Assembly (NCBI RefSeq): GCF_030816965.1
Contig: NZ_JAUSYQ010000002.1
Coordinates: 7,864,001 to 7,928,000 of the forward strand
Origin: Streptomyces canus
GTDB taxonomy: Bacteria > Actinomycetota > Actinomycetes > Streptomycetales > Streptomycetaceae
Direction of reading: 5' to 3'
Length of the DNA: 64,000 nt
A model generated the notes under the pieces. The model made no database searches, was not told the DNA's origin, and was given only the letters and a program-made list of their open reading frames with translations. Within the stretch, counting starts at the first letter, position 1. The number at the start of each line of letters is the position of its first letter. Of the stretch, positions 56,689 through 64,000 are shown in pieces. Both the position numbers and the translations under genes were made by a program.

Positions 56689-58082
56689 TGGTCCTCTGTC
56701 TCTCCGGCCCGGGCCAGTACGCCCAGCGGCACCGGCCGGGCGAACGGCCTGCGGCCCGCCGACTCCGCGCACCCGGCGACACCGGCCACGCCGGGCCCGC
56801 ACACCCGGCCCTGGCACCAGCCCATCCCGGCCCGCGTCAGCAGCTTCACGGTCCTCAGGTCACCGGCCCCCAGCTCGCGCACCGCCTCCCGCACCGCACC
56901 GGCCGACACCTCCTCGCAGCGGCACACCACCGTCCCGTCGGTGACCTGCTCGGCCCAGTGCGCGGGCGGCACGTAGACGGAGTCGACGGCGGTGAAGAAG
57001 GCCCGCAGCCCGGCCCGGGTGCGCGCGGCGGCCGCCCACTCACCGGGATCCGGCGCCCGCCCGGCCAGCCGCGCCGCGATCGACCGCCCGGCGATGTGTC
57101 CCTCGGTGAGTGAGAGGGCGGCGCCGCCGATGCCGGTGGTCTCGCCCGCCGCCCACACACCCGGCACGTCGGTGCGCTGCTCGTCGTCGACGTACACGTC
57201 CGTCCCGTCGACCCGGCAGCCCAGCGCGTCGGCGAGGTCGGTGTGCGGCAGCATGCCGTGACTCACGGCCAGGGTGTCGCAGACGAGGCGTCGGCGGGTG
57301 TCCTGGCGCAGCCGCCCGTCCCGGTCGAGGGCCGCGATCGTCACCGCCTCCAGCCGCTCGGCGCCGTGCGCCGCCACGACGGTGTGATGGAGGAGAGTGC
57401 GTACCCGGTGCCGGAGCAACTGCCCCGCGTACTGGGCCCCTTCGGCCACCTTGACCGGTCGGCCCGCCAGCGCCCGGGACCGTCGTACGAACGACTTCGG
57501 GTCGGCCGAGTCCACCAGCGCGGCGACCGTCGCGCCCGCCGCTGCGAGGCCGGTGGCGACGGGCAGCAGCAGCGGCCCGGTCCCGGCGACGACGGCGGTA
57601 CGGCCGGGCAGCACGAGCCCGCCCTTGAGCATGGCCTGCGCCCCGCCCGCCGTGACGACACCGGGCAGGGTCCAGCCGGGGAAGGGCAGCACCTTCTCGT
57701 AGCCGCCGGTGGCGAGGAGGACCGCCGTCGCGCGTATCTCGGCCGGCTGCTCCTGCTCGGGGCCGGTGAGGGCGTGCACGGCGAACCCGACGGTGTCCCG
57801 GCGCTCGACGAACCAGACATGATGATCCGTCACCTGCCTTACGGTGCCCGCCTGTACGTGGGCGCGCAAGCCGTCCCGCAGTCGCTCCCAGGCCCTCCAC
57901 TGGTGATGCAGTGCCTGCGGTCGGCGGGCCCCGAGCCCTGGTGCGGGCTGCCGGTAGAACTGTCCGCCCGCCTCCGTGGCCGAGTCGATCAGGGTGACCC
58001 GGATGCCCCGGGCGGCCGCCGCGAGGGTGGCCGCGAGTCCGGCCGGACCCGCGCCGATCACCGCCAGGCCCGGCTCAGTCAT
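56685..58082 (-). CDS. D-hydroxyproline dehydrogenase alpha-like FAD/Fe-S subunit
   Basis: The 465-residue flavoprotein has an N-terminal FAD motif GAGPAGLAATLAAA, a second nucleotide motif near residue 165 and a C-terminal BFD-like 2Fe-2S domain with VCRCEEV and WCQGRVCG. With the small 2Fe-2S protein and the DAO-type flavoprotein upstream it forms a three-part dehydrogenase for cis-4-hydroxy-D-proline, of the type known from hydroxyproline operons. Its start overlaps the small subunit gene by eight bases. Confidence 0.85.
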   Translation of the reverse strand: MTEPGLAVIGAGPAGLAATLAAAARGIRVTLIDSATEAGGQFYRQPAPGLGARRPQALHHQWRAWERLRDGLRAHVQAGTVRQVTDHHVWFVERRDTVGFAVHALTGPEQEQPAEIRATAVLLATGGYEKVLPFPGWTLPGVVTAGGAQAMLKGGLVLPGRTAVVAGTGPLLLPVATGLAAAGATVAALVDSADPKSFVRRSRALAGRPVKVAEGAQYAGQLLRHRVRTLLHHTVVAAHGAERLEAVTIAALDRDGRLRQDTRRRLVCDTLAVSHGMLPHTDLADALGCRVDGTDVYVDDEQRTDVPGVWAAGETTGIGGAALSLTEGHIAGRSIAARLAGRAPDPGEWAAAARTRAGLRAFFTAVDSVYVPPAHWAEQVTDGTVVCRCEEVSAGAVREAVRELGAGDLRTVKLLTRAGMGWCQGRVCGPGVAGVAGCAESAGRRPFARPVPLGVLARAGETEDQ

Positions 58083-58374
58083 CGTGGCCCGTTCCCTCCT
58101 GCGTGCGGATCGCGTCGCCCGGCTGCAAGGGCATCAGACAAGCCCGTTGGTTCGGGCGGTCGTTGACGGTCACCAGGCAGTCGAAGCAGACGCCGATGCC
58201 GCAGAAGATCCCGCGCGGGCGTCCCTCGCCGCGGGTGGTGCGCCAGGAGGTGACGCCCGCCGTCCACAGGGCGGCGGCGACGGTCTGGCCGGGCAGGGCT
58301 TCGATCTCCCGCCCGTCGAGAGTGACGGTGAAGGCGGGACCGGGCTCGGCGCGCACCAGTTCCAGCGGGTTCAT
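58075..58374 (-). CDS. 2Fe-2S ferredoxin-like subunit of D-hydroxyproline dehydrogenase
   Basis: The 99-residue protein has FCGIGVCFDC, with a fourth Cys in RACLMP, a plant-type 2Fe-2S binding pattern. It passes electrons between the two flavin subunits. It overlaps the DAO-type gene by four bases (ATGA) and the alpha gene by eight, so the three are made together. GAGGAGG precedes the ATG. Confidence 0.88.
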   Translation of the reverse strand: MNPLELVRAEPGPAFTVTLDGREIEALPGQTVAAALWTAGVTSWRTTRGEGRPRGIFCGIGVCFDCLVTVNDRPNQRACLMPLQPGDAIRTQEGTGHDD

Positions 58375-59534
58375 GAGGCCTCCTCGGAGTCGGAAGCGGG
58401 GAAACGGTCGGGACGGAAGGGTGCGAGATCGAGCTCGGGAGCGTGCCCGGTCAGTACCTGGGCGATCAACTGCCCTGTCCCGGTGGACAGTCCGATGCCC
58501 GCGCCCTCGTGCCCGCAGGCGTGGAACAGCCCCGGCACCCGCGGATCGGGGCCGATCGCGGGCAGGTGATCGGGCATGTACGGCCGGAAGCCGAGGTACG
58601 TCCGCATCGCGCGCACCCGCTCCAGGAACGGGAACAGCCGGGTCGCGCCCGCCGCCAGCGCGCGCAACGCGGGCAGCGACAACGACCGGTCGAAGCCCAC
58701 CCGTTCACGGGTCGCGCCGATCAGGACGGGTCCGGCCGCCGTTCCCTCGACGACCGGTGAGGTCTGCAGGGCCGCCGAGTCGCTGGCCACGTCGGCCACG
58801 TAGTCGGCGGCGTACACCTTGTGGTGGACCAGGCGGGGGAGCGGCTCGGTGACCAGGACGAAGCCGCGCCGGGGGAGCACGGGCAGGCTCACTCCCGCCA
58901 GCGCGGCCAGCTCACCGCCCCAGGTCCCGGCGGCGTTGACGACATGCGGGGCATGGATCTCGCCCCGGCCGGTCCGCACCCCGCGTACGGCACCGTCGGC
59001 GCCGCGCAGCACCTCGGTCACCGCCGCGCCGGTGAACAGCCGGGCACCCGAGGCCCGTACGAGATGAGCGGCGGCCAGCGTCGGCATGACCTGGGCGTCC
59101 TGGGGATACAGCACACCGCCCGTGAGTCCGGGCGCCAACCGGGGCTCCAGCTCCCGGAGCCGGCCTGCGTCCACCCGCACCGCCTCGACGCCTGCGGCCC
59201 GTTGCCCGGTCGCGAACTTCTCCAGTGCTTCGAGGCCGTCGGGCGTGGAGGCCACGACCACGCCGCCCTTGAGTTCGTACTCGATGGCGTCGCCGACCTC
59301 CTCCGCCAACTCGGTCCACAACCGGCCGGACAGCAGGGCGAGTTCGAGCTCGGGTCCCGGCTCCTTGTCGGAGACCAGGAGATTGCCCTCACCGGCGCCG
59401 GTCGTACCGCCGGCCACCGGACCGCGGTCGACGACGATCACGTCGAGGCCCGCCCGGGCGGCGTACAGGGCACAGGACGCGCCCACCATCCCGGCTCCGA
59501 CGACCACGACATCGCAGGTCAGTCGCTTGCTCAC
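58371..59534 (-). CDS. D-hydroxyproline dehydrogenase beta-like subunit (DAO family)
   Basis: The 387-residue FAD enzyme begins VVVVGAGMVGASCALYAARAG, the dinucleotide motif of the D-amino-acid-oxidase/glycine-oxidase family, and ends with GFRPYMPDHLPAIGP and HACGHEGAGIGLS. It is the catalytic subunit that should oxidise cis-4-hydroxy-D-proline to the pyrroline. The start is GTG with a possible -10 (CATAGTAC) very close, so the mRNA may have almost no leader. It is the first gene of the operon. Confidence 0.85.
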   Translation of the reverse strand: MSKRLTCDVVVVGAGMVGASCALYAARAGLDVIVVDRGPVAGGTTGAGEGNLLVSDKEPGPELELALLSGRLWTELAEEVGDAIEYELKGGVVVASTPDGLEALEKFATGQRAAGVEAVRVDAGRLRELEPRLAPGLTGGVLYPQDAQVMPTLAAAHLVRASGARLFTGAAVTEVLRGADGAVRGVRTGRGEIHAPHVVNAAGTWGGELAALAGVSLPVLPRRGFVLVTEPLPRLVHHKVYAADYVADVASDSAALQTSPVVEGTAAGPVLIGATRERVGFDRSLSLPALRALAAGATRLFPFLERVRAMRTYLGFRPYMPDHLPAIGPDPRVPGLFHACGHEGAGIGLSTGTGQLIAQVLTGHAPELDLAPFRPDRFPASDSEEAS

Positions 59535-59556
59535 ATCAGTACTATGTCACATGCCG
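59531..59556. promoter_or_regulatory. Candidate GntR site and promoter of the hydroxyproline operon
   Basis: TCACATCAGTACTATGTCAC contains two TCAC half-sites and the ATGTCAC motif (59544-59550) shared with 54697 and 56677. It covers the likely -10 region just upstream of the first gene, the right place for repression. Confidence 0.45.
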
Positions 59557-59621
59557 CTGTGCCGGGGAACACCCCGACATCGGACCGCCGGGGCTGGAGG
59601 ACGGACGGGACTCACCGGCCG

Positions 59622-60446
59622 TCAGTCGATCTCACTCGGGTCGGCGGACGGGGTCCGGCCCGCCTGGACGTCCTCGAGACGTGCCGCGCCCAGCTTCGCC
59701 GCCTGCTCGGTGGTGTCGTCGTCGGCTCCGTCGAGGCCGCCGTTGGTGAAGGTGATCGCGTCCCTGCCGAACCGCAGGGCCGCGACGTCGAGGGTGAGGG
59801 TGGTGGGCGCCCCGCCCGAGGTGCCCTGGACCGTGACCTGCAGCCCCTGCCGGGCATCGCCCTCCTTGGGAAGGGAGGTCGCGACCACCTGGACCGTGCG
59901 CTGCCCGCCCGAGCTGTCCTTCGCCGTGAACTGGTCGCACTTGACCGGCAGGCTCTTCAACCAGGCGAAGGACGTGTCCAGCCCGGCCTTGTCATAGGCG
60001 GCCACCTGGTACAGCAGCCGGGAATCGCCCTCCTTGAAGCCGGTGAGCGCGGACGCCCCGGACGGCTTGCCCAGGAGCTCGTCGTCGTAGAGCCGGTCGA
60101 GCAGCTTCTGGCAGTCGGCCGCGTCGGCCTTGGCGGTGAGGAAGTCGGCGACGTCCACCTGGCCGACCAGCAGGCTGTCGCGCCAGGTGGCCGCGTTCTT
60201 GACCTGCGTCCAGTCGTCCTCCAGATCCGCCTCCGTCACCAGCGCGGCACGCGCCCCGGCCGGGGTGAGCGCGGCCGGGGACTGCTGTGCGAGCGGCGAG
60301 GAGGAGATCTCCGTGGTGATCTCCGTGGGGTTCGCGCGGTCCGGACCGCTGTCGTCACCGTCCGAACACGCGGCGGTCGTCAACAGGGCTCCGGCCGCCA
60401 GAGCCGAGGCGAGGACGCGGAAGGGGCGGGACGGACGGTGGGTCAT
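59622..60446 (-). CDS. Lipoprotein of unknown function
   Basis: The 274-residue protein has a lipoprotein signal (VLASALAAGALLTTAAC) with Cys near residue 27, then a soluble domain rich in Asp and Gln with two further Cys (ADCQKLL and PVKCDQF) that may pair. AGGAG lies eight bases before the ATG at 60446. Such lipoproteins are common in Streptomyces and no function is evident. It is divergent from the rsgA leader. Confidence 0.75.
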   Translation of the reverse strand: MTHRPSRPFRVLASALAAGALLTTAACSDGDDSGPDRANPTEITTEISSSPLAQQSPAALTPAGARAALVTEADLEDDWTQVKNAATWRDSLLVGQVDVADFLTAKADAADCQKLLDRLYDDELLGKPSGASALTGFKEGDSRLLYQVAAYDKAGLDTSFAWLKSLPVKCDQFTAKDSSGGQRTVQVVATSLPKEGDARQGLQVTVQGTSGGAPTTLTLDVAALRFGRDAITFTNGGLDGADDDTTEQAAKLGAARLEDVQAGRTPSADPSEID

Positions 60447-60662
60447 CACGAGATCTCCTGGAGATGAGGGTGGCTTCCATGCCACAACCGCTCCTCCCGT
60501 ACGACCAGCGCACCGGGCTGTTCGAGTGAGGGGGGCGAGGCCACCCGGGGTCCGGAAAACCGGTGGCGCCCCCGACGCCGGCGCCTCTAAGGTGAGAGCG
60601 CTTCGCACGGCGGCTCATGGCTGCCGTGCCCCGTGAGCGAGGAATGAGGGAGGTGTCGACCG

Positions 60663-60731
60663 ATGGCTGTCTTTGCGATGAGCGCTGCTCGCATCCAGAT
60701 CATCAAGTCCACCTCCGTGGCCGTCGGCTGA
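60663..60731 (+). CDS. 22-codon upstream ORF (possible leader peptide) before rsgA
   Basis: The ATG at 60663 has a strong GGGAGG nine bases upstream and encodes MAVFAMSAARIQ..., ending at TGA 60729-60731. The frame is too short for normal gene calling. Two hairpins follow before rsgA, the second covering the rsgA ribosome site. The arrangement looks like translational attenuation or coupling, but the peptide has no run of one amino acid that would reveal a signal. Confidence 0.5.
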   Translation: MAVFAMSAARIQIIKSTSVAVG

Positions 60732-60769
60732 CACCAACTCCTGGTGCCGGGGCCACCCTTGTGAAGGGT
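60732..60769 (+). promoter_or_regulatory. Two leader hairpins masking the rsgA ribosome site
   Basis: CACCA-actcc-TGGTG (60732-60746) and ACCCTT-GTG-AAGGGT (60755-60769) are perfect short stems. The AAGGG arm of the second (60764-60768) is the likely Shine-Dalgarno for the TTG at 60775, so folding would hide it. Ribosomes ending the 22-codon ORF stop right at the first stem. Confidence 0.5.
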
Positions 60770-60774
60770 CTCCC

Positions 60775-61875
60775 TTGACTTCCAGCTCCACTTCTCGTGT
60801 TTTCTCCGCTCTCGCTCCCTACGGCTGGGACGAGGCGTGGGCGGAGGAGTTCGCCCCCTACGAGCCCGAGGGTCTCCTGCCCGGACGTGTGGTCCGGGTC
60901 GACCGCGGGCAGTGCGACCTCGTCACCGCCGAAGGGATGATGCGGGCCGACACGGCCTTCGTCACCCCGCCCGATCCGATGCGGGTCCTGTGCACCGGTG
61001 ACTGGGCCGTCGTCGAGCCCGCGGGCAACCCTCGCTATGTACGGACGTATCTGCCACGCCGTACCGCTTTCGTGCGCTCCACCTCCTCCAAGCGGTCCGA
61101 GGGGCAGATCCTCGCGGCCAACGTCGACCACGCGATCGTCGCCGTGTCGCTGGCCGTCGAACTCGACCTCGGCCGCATCGAACGGTTCCTGGCCCTGGCC
61201 TGGGAGTCCGGCGCACAGCCGGTGGTCGTGCTCACCAAGGCCGACCTCGTGCCGGACGCGGTGACGCTCTCGCATCTCGTGCAGGACGTGGAGACGACGG
61301 CGCCGGGCGTCCCGGTGCTGACCGTCAGCGCGCTGGACGGGGAGGGACTCGACGTACTCGTCGCGGTCGTCTCCGGCGGTACGACCGTGCTGCTCGGGCA
61401 GTCCGGCGCGGGGAAGTCCACACTGGCGAACGTACTCATCGGCGAGGACGTGATGGCTGTGCAGGCCGCACGGGACGCGGACGGGAAGGGACGCCACACC
61501 ACCACGACCCGCAACCTCCTCGCCCTGCCGGGCGGGGGCGTACTGATCGACACGCCCGGCCTCAGGGGCGTGGGGCTGTGGGACGCCGAGACCGGTGTCG
61601 GACAGGTCTTCTCCGAGATCGAGGCACTGGCCGAACAGTGCCGCTTCCACGACTGCGCGCACGAGAGCGAGCCGGGGTGCGCGGTGCTGGCCGCGATCGA
61701 CTCCGGTGAGCTGCCCGAGCGGCGGCTGGAGAGCTACCGGAAGCTGATCCGGGAGAACCAGCGGATCGTGGCGAAGACGGACGCGCGGCTGCGTGCCGAG
61801 ATCCGCAAGGACTGGAAGAAGAGGGGAGCGGAGGGGAAGGCGGCGATGGAGGCGAAGCGGGGGCGCTGGGCGTAA
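60775..61875 (+). CDS. rsgA: Ribosome small-subunit-dependent GTPase A
   Basis: The 366-residue GTPase helps mature the 30S subunit. It is circularly permuted as in RsgA: an N-terminal OB-fold region, then G4 TKADLV, then G1 GQSGAGKST (near residue 210), G2/G3 HTTTTR and DTPGLRG, and a C-terminal zinc-binding CRFHDCAHESEPGC. The start is TTG, following AAGGG by six bases. Residues before the OB fold make it slightly longer than the E. coli protein. Two terminator-like hairpins lie downstream. Confidence 0.92.
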   Translation: MTSSSTSRVFSALAPYGWDEAWAEEFAPYEPEGLLPGRVVRVDRGQCDLVTAEGMMRADTAFVTPPDPMRVLCTGDWAVVEPAGNPRYVRTYLPRRTAFVRSTSSKRSEGQILAANVDHAIVAVSLAVELDLGRIERFLALAWESGAQPVVVLTKADLVPDAVTLSHLVQDVETTAPGVPVLTVSALDGEGLDVLVAVVSGGTTVLLGQSGAGKSTLANVLIGEDVMAVQAARDADGKGRHTTTTRNLLALPGGGVLIDTPGLRGVGLWDAETGVGQVFSEIEALAEQCRFHDCAHESEPGCAVLAAIDSGELPERRLESYRKLIRENQRIVAKTDARLRAEIRKDWKKRGAEGKAAMEAKRGRWA

Positions 61876-61878
61876 GGG

Positions 61879-61900
61879 CCGTCCGGCCGCGGCCGGACGG
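61879..61900 (+). terminator. 22-bp palindrome after rsgA
   Basis: CCGTCCGGCCGCGGCCGGACGG is a perfect palindrome that begins three bases past the rsgA stop. As RNA it forms a 9-bp stem with a 4-base loop and should act as terminator. Confidence 0.7.
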
Positions 61901-61901
61901 G

Positions 61902-61932
61902 GGCTGGTCGCGCGGTTCCCCGCGTCCCTGAG
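61902..61932. repeat. Dispersed intergenic repeat, copy 2
   Basis: This is the inverse-orientation copy of the unit at 124-153, with core TCGCGCGGTTCCCCGCG. It lies between two hairpins in the rsgA/ada gap, so it may belong to a compound terminator. Confidence 0.5.
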
Positions 61933-61965
61933 TGGGTGCAGTCGCGTCTGCCTGGCTGCACCCAC
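61932..61965 (+). terminator. Second hairpin in the rsgA/ada gap
   Basis: GTGGGTGCAG (61932-61941) and CTGCACCCAC (61956-61965) are perfect 10-bp inverted repeats with a 14-base loop. The hairpin may back up the rsgA terminator or, because it lies 73 bases before the ada start, serve in regulation there. Confidence 0.5.
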
Positions 61966-62038
61966 GCGACTTCCCTCCATCACCGTGTCCGATTTCCGCC
62001 AGCGGCATCGTCGCCCACGGCGGAAACTGGAACACGTG

Positions 62039-63418
62039 ATGGACGAAGACACCAGGTACGAAGCCGTCCGCAGCCGGGACGCCCGGTTCGACGGGGAGTT
62101 CTTCTTCGCTGTCGAGACGACCGGGATCTACTGTCGGCCCAGCTGTCCCGCGGTGACCCCGAAGCGTCGCAACGTCCGCTTCTACGCGACGGCCGCCGCC
62201 GCGCAGGGCTCCGGGTTCCGGGCCTGCCGGCGGTGCCGCCCGGACGCGGTCCCCGGTTCCGCGGACTGGAACGTACGGGCGGACGTGGTGGGCCGGGCGA
62301 TGCGCCTGATCGGCGACGGTGTCGTCGACCGGGAGGGCGTCGCCGGGCTCGCCGGCCGCCTCGGCTACAGCGCCCGCCAGGTCCAGCGCCAGCTCACTGC
62401 CGAGCTCGGCGCCGGCCCCGTCGCCCTGGCCCGCGCCCAGCGGGCCCACACCGCGCGTGTCCTGCTCCAGACCACCGGCCTGCCGGTCACGGAGATCGCG
62501 TTCGCCTCGGGCTTCGCCAGCGTGCGGCAGTTCAACGACACGGTCCGGGAGATCTACGCCTCCACCCCCAGCGACCTGCGGGCCGCCGCCCGGACCGCAC
62601 GCCGCGCGGCCACCCCCACGGCGGGCATTCCGCTACGACTGGCCCACCGCGGCCCCTACCGGTCCGGCGCCGTCTTCGACCTGCTGGAGAGCGAGGCCGT
62701 ACCCGGCGTCGAGGAAGTGAGCGGGGCATCAGGGCGGCGCACCTACCGCCGTACCCTCCGCCTCCCGCACGGCACCGGCATCGTCGCCGTCCACGAACGC
62801 ACCGGTACGACCGGAACCACCTCCGGCGCCAACCCCGGCGGCTGGCTCGACGCCCACCTGCACCTCACCGACCCCCGTGACCTGACCACCGCCGTCGGAC
62901 GGCTGCGGCGGCTCTTCGACCTCGACGCCGATCCCTACGCCGTCGACGAGCGGCTCGGCGAGGACACCCGGCTCGCTCCCCTGGTCGCCGCCCGCCCAGG
63001 ACTCCGGTCGCCCGGCGCCGCCGACCCCGAGGAGTTCGCCGTACGGGCACTGGTGGGCCGTAGCGCATCCGAGCGGCTCGTCCGGCGATACGGCAAGACC
63101 CTGGACGCACCCTGCGGCAGCCTCGCCCACCTCTTCCCCGAGCCCGCGGCCCTTTCGGAGGCGGCCGGCCCTCTGGGCACGCTGGCCACCGCCCTGGCCG
63201 ACGGGGCCGTACGACTCGATCCGGGCGCCGACCGCGACGAGGCGCAGCACGCACTCCTCGCCCTGCCCGGCCTGGACGCCCGTACGGTCGCCGTCATCCG
63301 CACCCGCGCCCTCGGTGACCCCGATGTCGCCCCACCGGGCCTCGACACCCCCGACACCTGGCGCCCCTGGCGCTCCTACGCCTGGCAACACCTGCGCACA
63401 GCAGGAGAGTTGGAGTAA
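62039..63418 (+). CDS. Ada-AlkA fusion: alkylation sensor and DNA glycosylase
   Basis: The 459-residue protein has, in order, an Ada N-terminal zinc domain with Cys in CRPSC (about 32 and 36) and ACRRC, an AraC-type double HTH (about 85-185; LAGRLGYSARQVQRQL and VTEIAFASGFASVRQF), and an AlkA-type N-glycosylase (about 200-455; LPGLDARTVAVIRTRALGDPD). Methyl transfer to the first Cys cluster should turn it into an activator, while the C-terminal domain removes 3-methyladenine. The methyltransferase function is supplied by ogt, two bases downstream. The ATG at 62039 and GTG at 62036 are both possible. Confidence 0.9.
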   Translation: MDEDTRYEAVRSRDARFDGEFFFAVETTGIYCRPSCPAVTPKRRNVRFYATAAAAQGSGFRACRRCRPDAVPGSADWNVRADVVGRAMRLIGDGVVDREGVAGLAGRLGYSARQVQRQLTAELGAGPVALARAQRAHTARVLLQTTGLPVTEIAFASGFASVRQFNDTVREIYASTPSDLRAAARTARRAATPTAGIPLRLAHRGPYRSGAVFDLLESEAVPGVEEVSGASGRRTYRRTLRLPHGTGIVAVHERTGTTGTTSGANPGGWLDAHLHLTDPRDLTTAVGRLRRLFDLDADPYAVDERLGEDTRLAPLVAARPGLRSPGAADPEEFAVRALVGRSASERLVRRYGKTLDAPCGSLAHLFPEPAALSEAAGPLGTLATALADGAVRLDPGADRDEAQHALLALPGLDARTVAVIRTRALGDPDVAPPGLDTPDTWRPWRSYAWQHLRTAGELE

Positions 63419-63420
63419 TC

Positions 63421-63903
63421 ATGGCCATCCGCTGGAACCGTCTCGACAGCCCCGTCGGCACCCTGCTCCTCACCGCCGACGAGACCGGCGCGCTGACCTC
63501 GCTGTCCGTTCCGGAGCAGAAGAAGGGCCGTACCGTCCAGGAGGGTTGGATCCACGACCCCACCCCCTTCCGGGATGCGGAGGAGCAGCTCGCCGCCTAC
63601 TTCGCCGGTGAACTCAAGGAGTTTCAGCTCGAGTTGCGTCCTGAAGGCACCGAGTTCCGGACCCGAGTCTGGGACGCCCTCGACGACGTTCCGTACGGGG
63701 CGACCACGACGTACGGCGAGATCGCCGCCCGCGTCGGTGCCTCCCGCGTCGCCGTCCGTGCCGTAGGGGGCGCGATCGGCGCGAACCCCCTGCTGATCCT
63801 CCGCCCGTGCCACCGGGTCATCGGCGCGAACGGCCTGCTCACCGGGTACGCGGGCGGCCTGGAGCGCAAGACGGCCCTGCTCACCCTCGAAGGGGCCCTC
63901 TAG
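63421..63903 (+). CDS. ogt: Methylated-DNA--protein-cysteine methyltransferase
   Basis: The 160-residue suicide enzyme repairs O6-methylguanine. The acceptor Cys is residue 130 in RPCHRVIGANG, preceded by the DNA-recognition helix TTYGEIAARVGASRVAVRAVGGA with its Arg finger. It lies two bases after the ada-alkA gene and is surely in one operon with it. Together they form an adaptive response to alkylation. Confidence 0.93.
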   Translation: MAIRWNRLDSPVGTLLLTADETGALTSLSVPEQKKGRTVQEGWIHDPTPFRDAEEQLAAYFAGELKEFQLELRPEGTEFRTRVWDALDDVPYGATTTYGEIAARVGASRVAVRAVGGAIGANPLLILRPCHRVIGANGLLTGYAGGLERKTALLTLEGAL

Positions 63904-64000
63904 GACTCCTCGAGCCCCCAGCTGTGGATCCGTCGTGGATGGATGCGGATCAGTTCCTCGCTGAAGTGCGGGCCCAACTCGTGTGGGCCCGTGAGGAGTT
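63900..64000 (-). CDS. C-terminal end of a probable PPOX-class oxidoreductase (partial)
   Basis: The minus strand encodes about 32 residues up to the window edge, reading LLTGPHELGPHFSEELIRIHPRR and ending WGLEES. This tail resembles F420/FMN-dependent PPOX-class proteins. The stop overlaps the end of the convergent ogt gene by three bases. The N-terminal part lies beyond the window, so the family call is tentative. Confidence 0.55.
   Translation of the reverse strand, partial: LLTGPHELGPHFSEELIRIHPRRIHSWGLEES

Overview
The window is high-GC actinobacterial DNA. Its codon use, GTG/TTG starts, leaderless-looking promoters and gene families (exo-1,5-arabinofuranosidase and CBM13 galactanases of Streptomyces type, AldO-type alditol oxidase, OhrR/TetR/ROK regulators, secreted Tat or lipoprotein enzymes) all point to a Streptomyces chromosome, probably an arm-side accessory stretch. 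I saw no rRNA, tRNA or CRISPR array.

Region 1 (0.2-10.7 kb). After a homocysteine methyltransferase (mmuM) comes a plant cell-wall set. It holds a beta-strand-repeat surface protein, two GH43 enzymes (exo-1,5-arabinofuranosidase type and exo-beta-1,3-galactanase type with CBM13), a PL4 rhamnogalacturonan lyase, a CE12 acetylesterase and a DUF2264 protein. The divergent gaps carry two kinds of operator-like palindrome. Together these enzymes fit breakdown of rhamnogalacturonan I and its arabinan and type II arabinogalactan side chains.

Region 2 (10.8-25.4 kb). This mixed stretch has a stand-alone condensation-domain protein, a membrane-anchored exported protein, an IS200/IS605 element that splits a VOC-family gene, a hydrolase/TetR pair, an esterase/OhrR-type pair, a large HTH-nSTAND-WD40 protein and a membrane acyltransferase.

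Region 3 (25.4-33.9 kb). This is an island of broken mobile genes: an IS630 remnant and a serine recombinase gene cut in two by a 3674-bp segment with terminal inverted repeats. The segment carries an orphan ATP-synthase-b-like gene and an S9 peptidase, and has no transposase. An S1-domain protein and a HEAT-like protein follow.

Region 4 (34-50 kb). An MFS exporter and a three-gene ABC-2 transporter come first. Next is a galactan operon (ROK regulator, GH30 endo-beta-1,6-galactanase, solute-binding lipoprotein, two permeases, GH2 beta-galactosidase). It complements region 1: extracellular galactanases release galactooligosaccharides, the ABC system imports them and LacZ hydrolyses them. AldO and a hydroxyacid dehydrogenase follow.

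Region 5 (50-64 kb). A split-barrel flavoprotein and a radical SAM protein with an unusual cysteine spacing precede a fusion of sigma-like, zinc anti-sigma-like, membrane and CBM2 domains, which may sense polysaccharide. A complete D-hydroxyproline catabolic operon under a GntR regulator comes next, then a lipoprotein, rsgA behind a short upstream ORF and two hairpins, and an alkylation-repair pair (Ada-AlkA fusion and Ogt). The window ends inside a minus-strand gene, probably a PPOX-class oxidoreductase.
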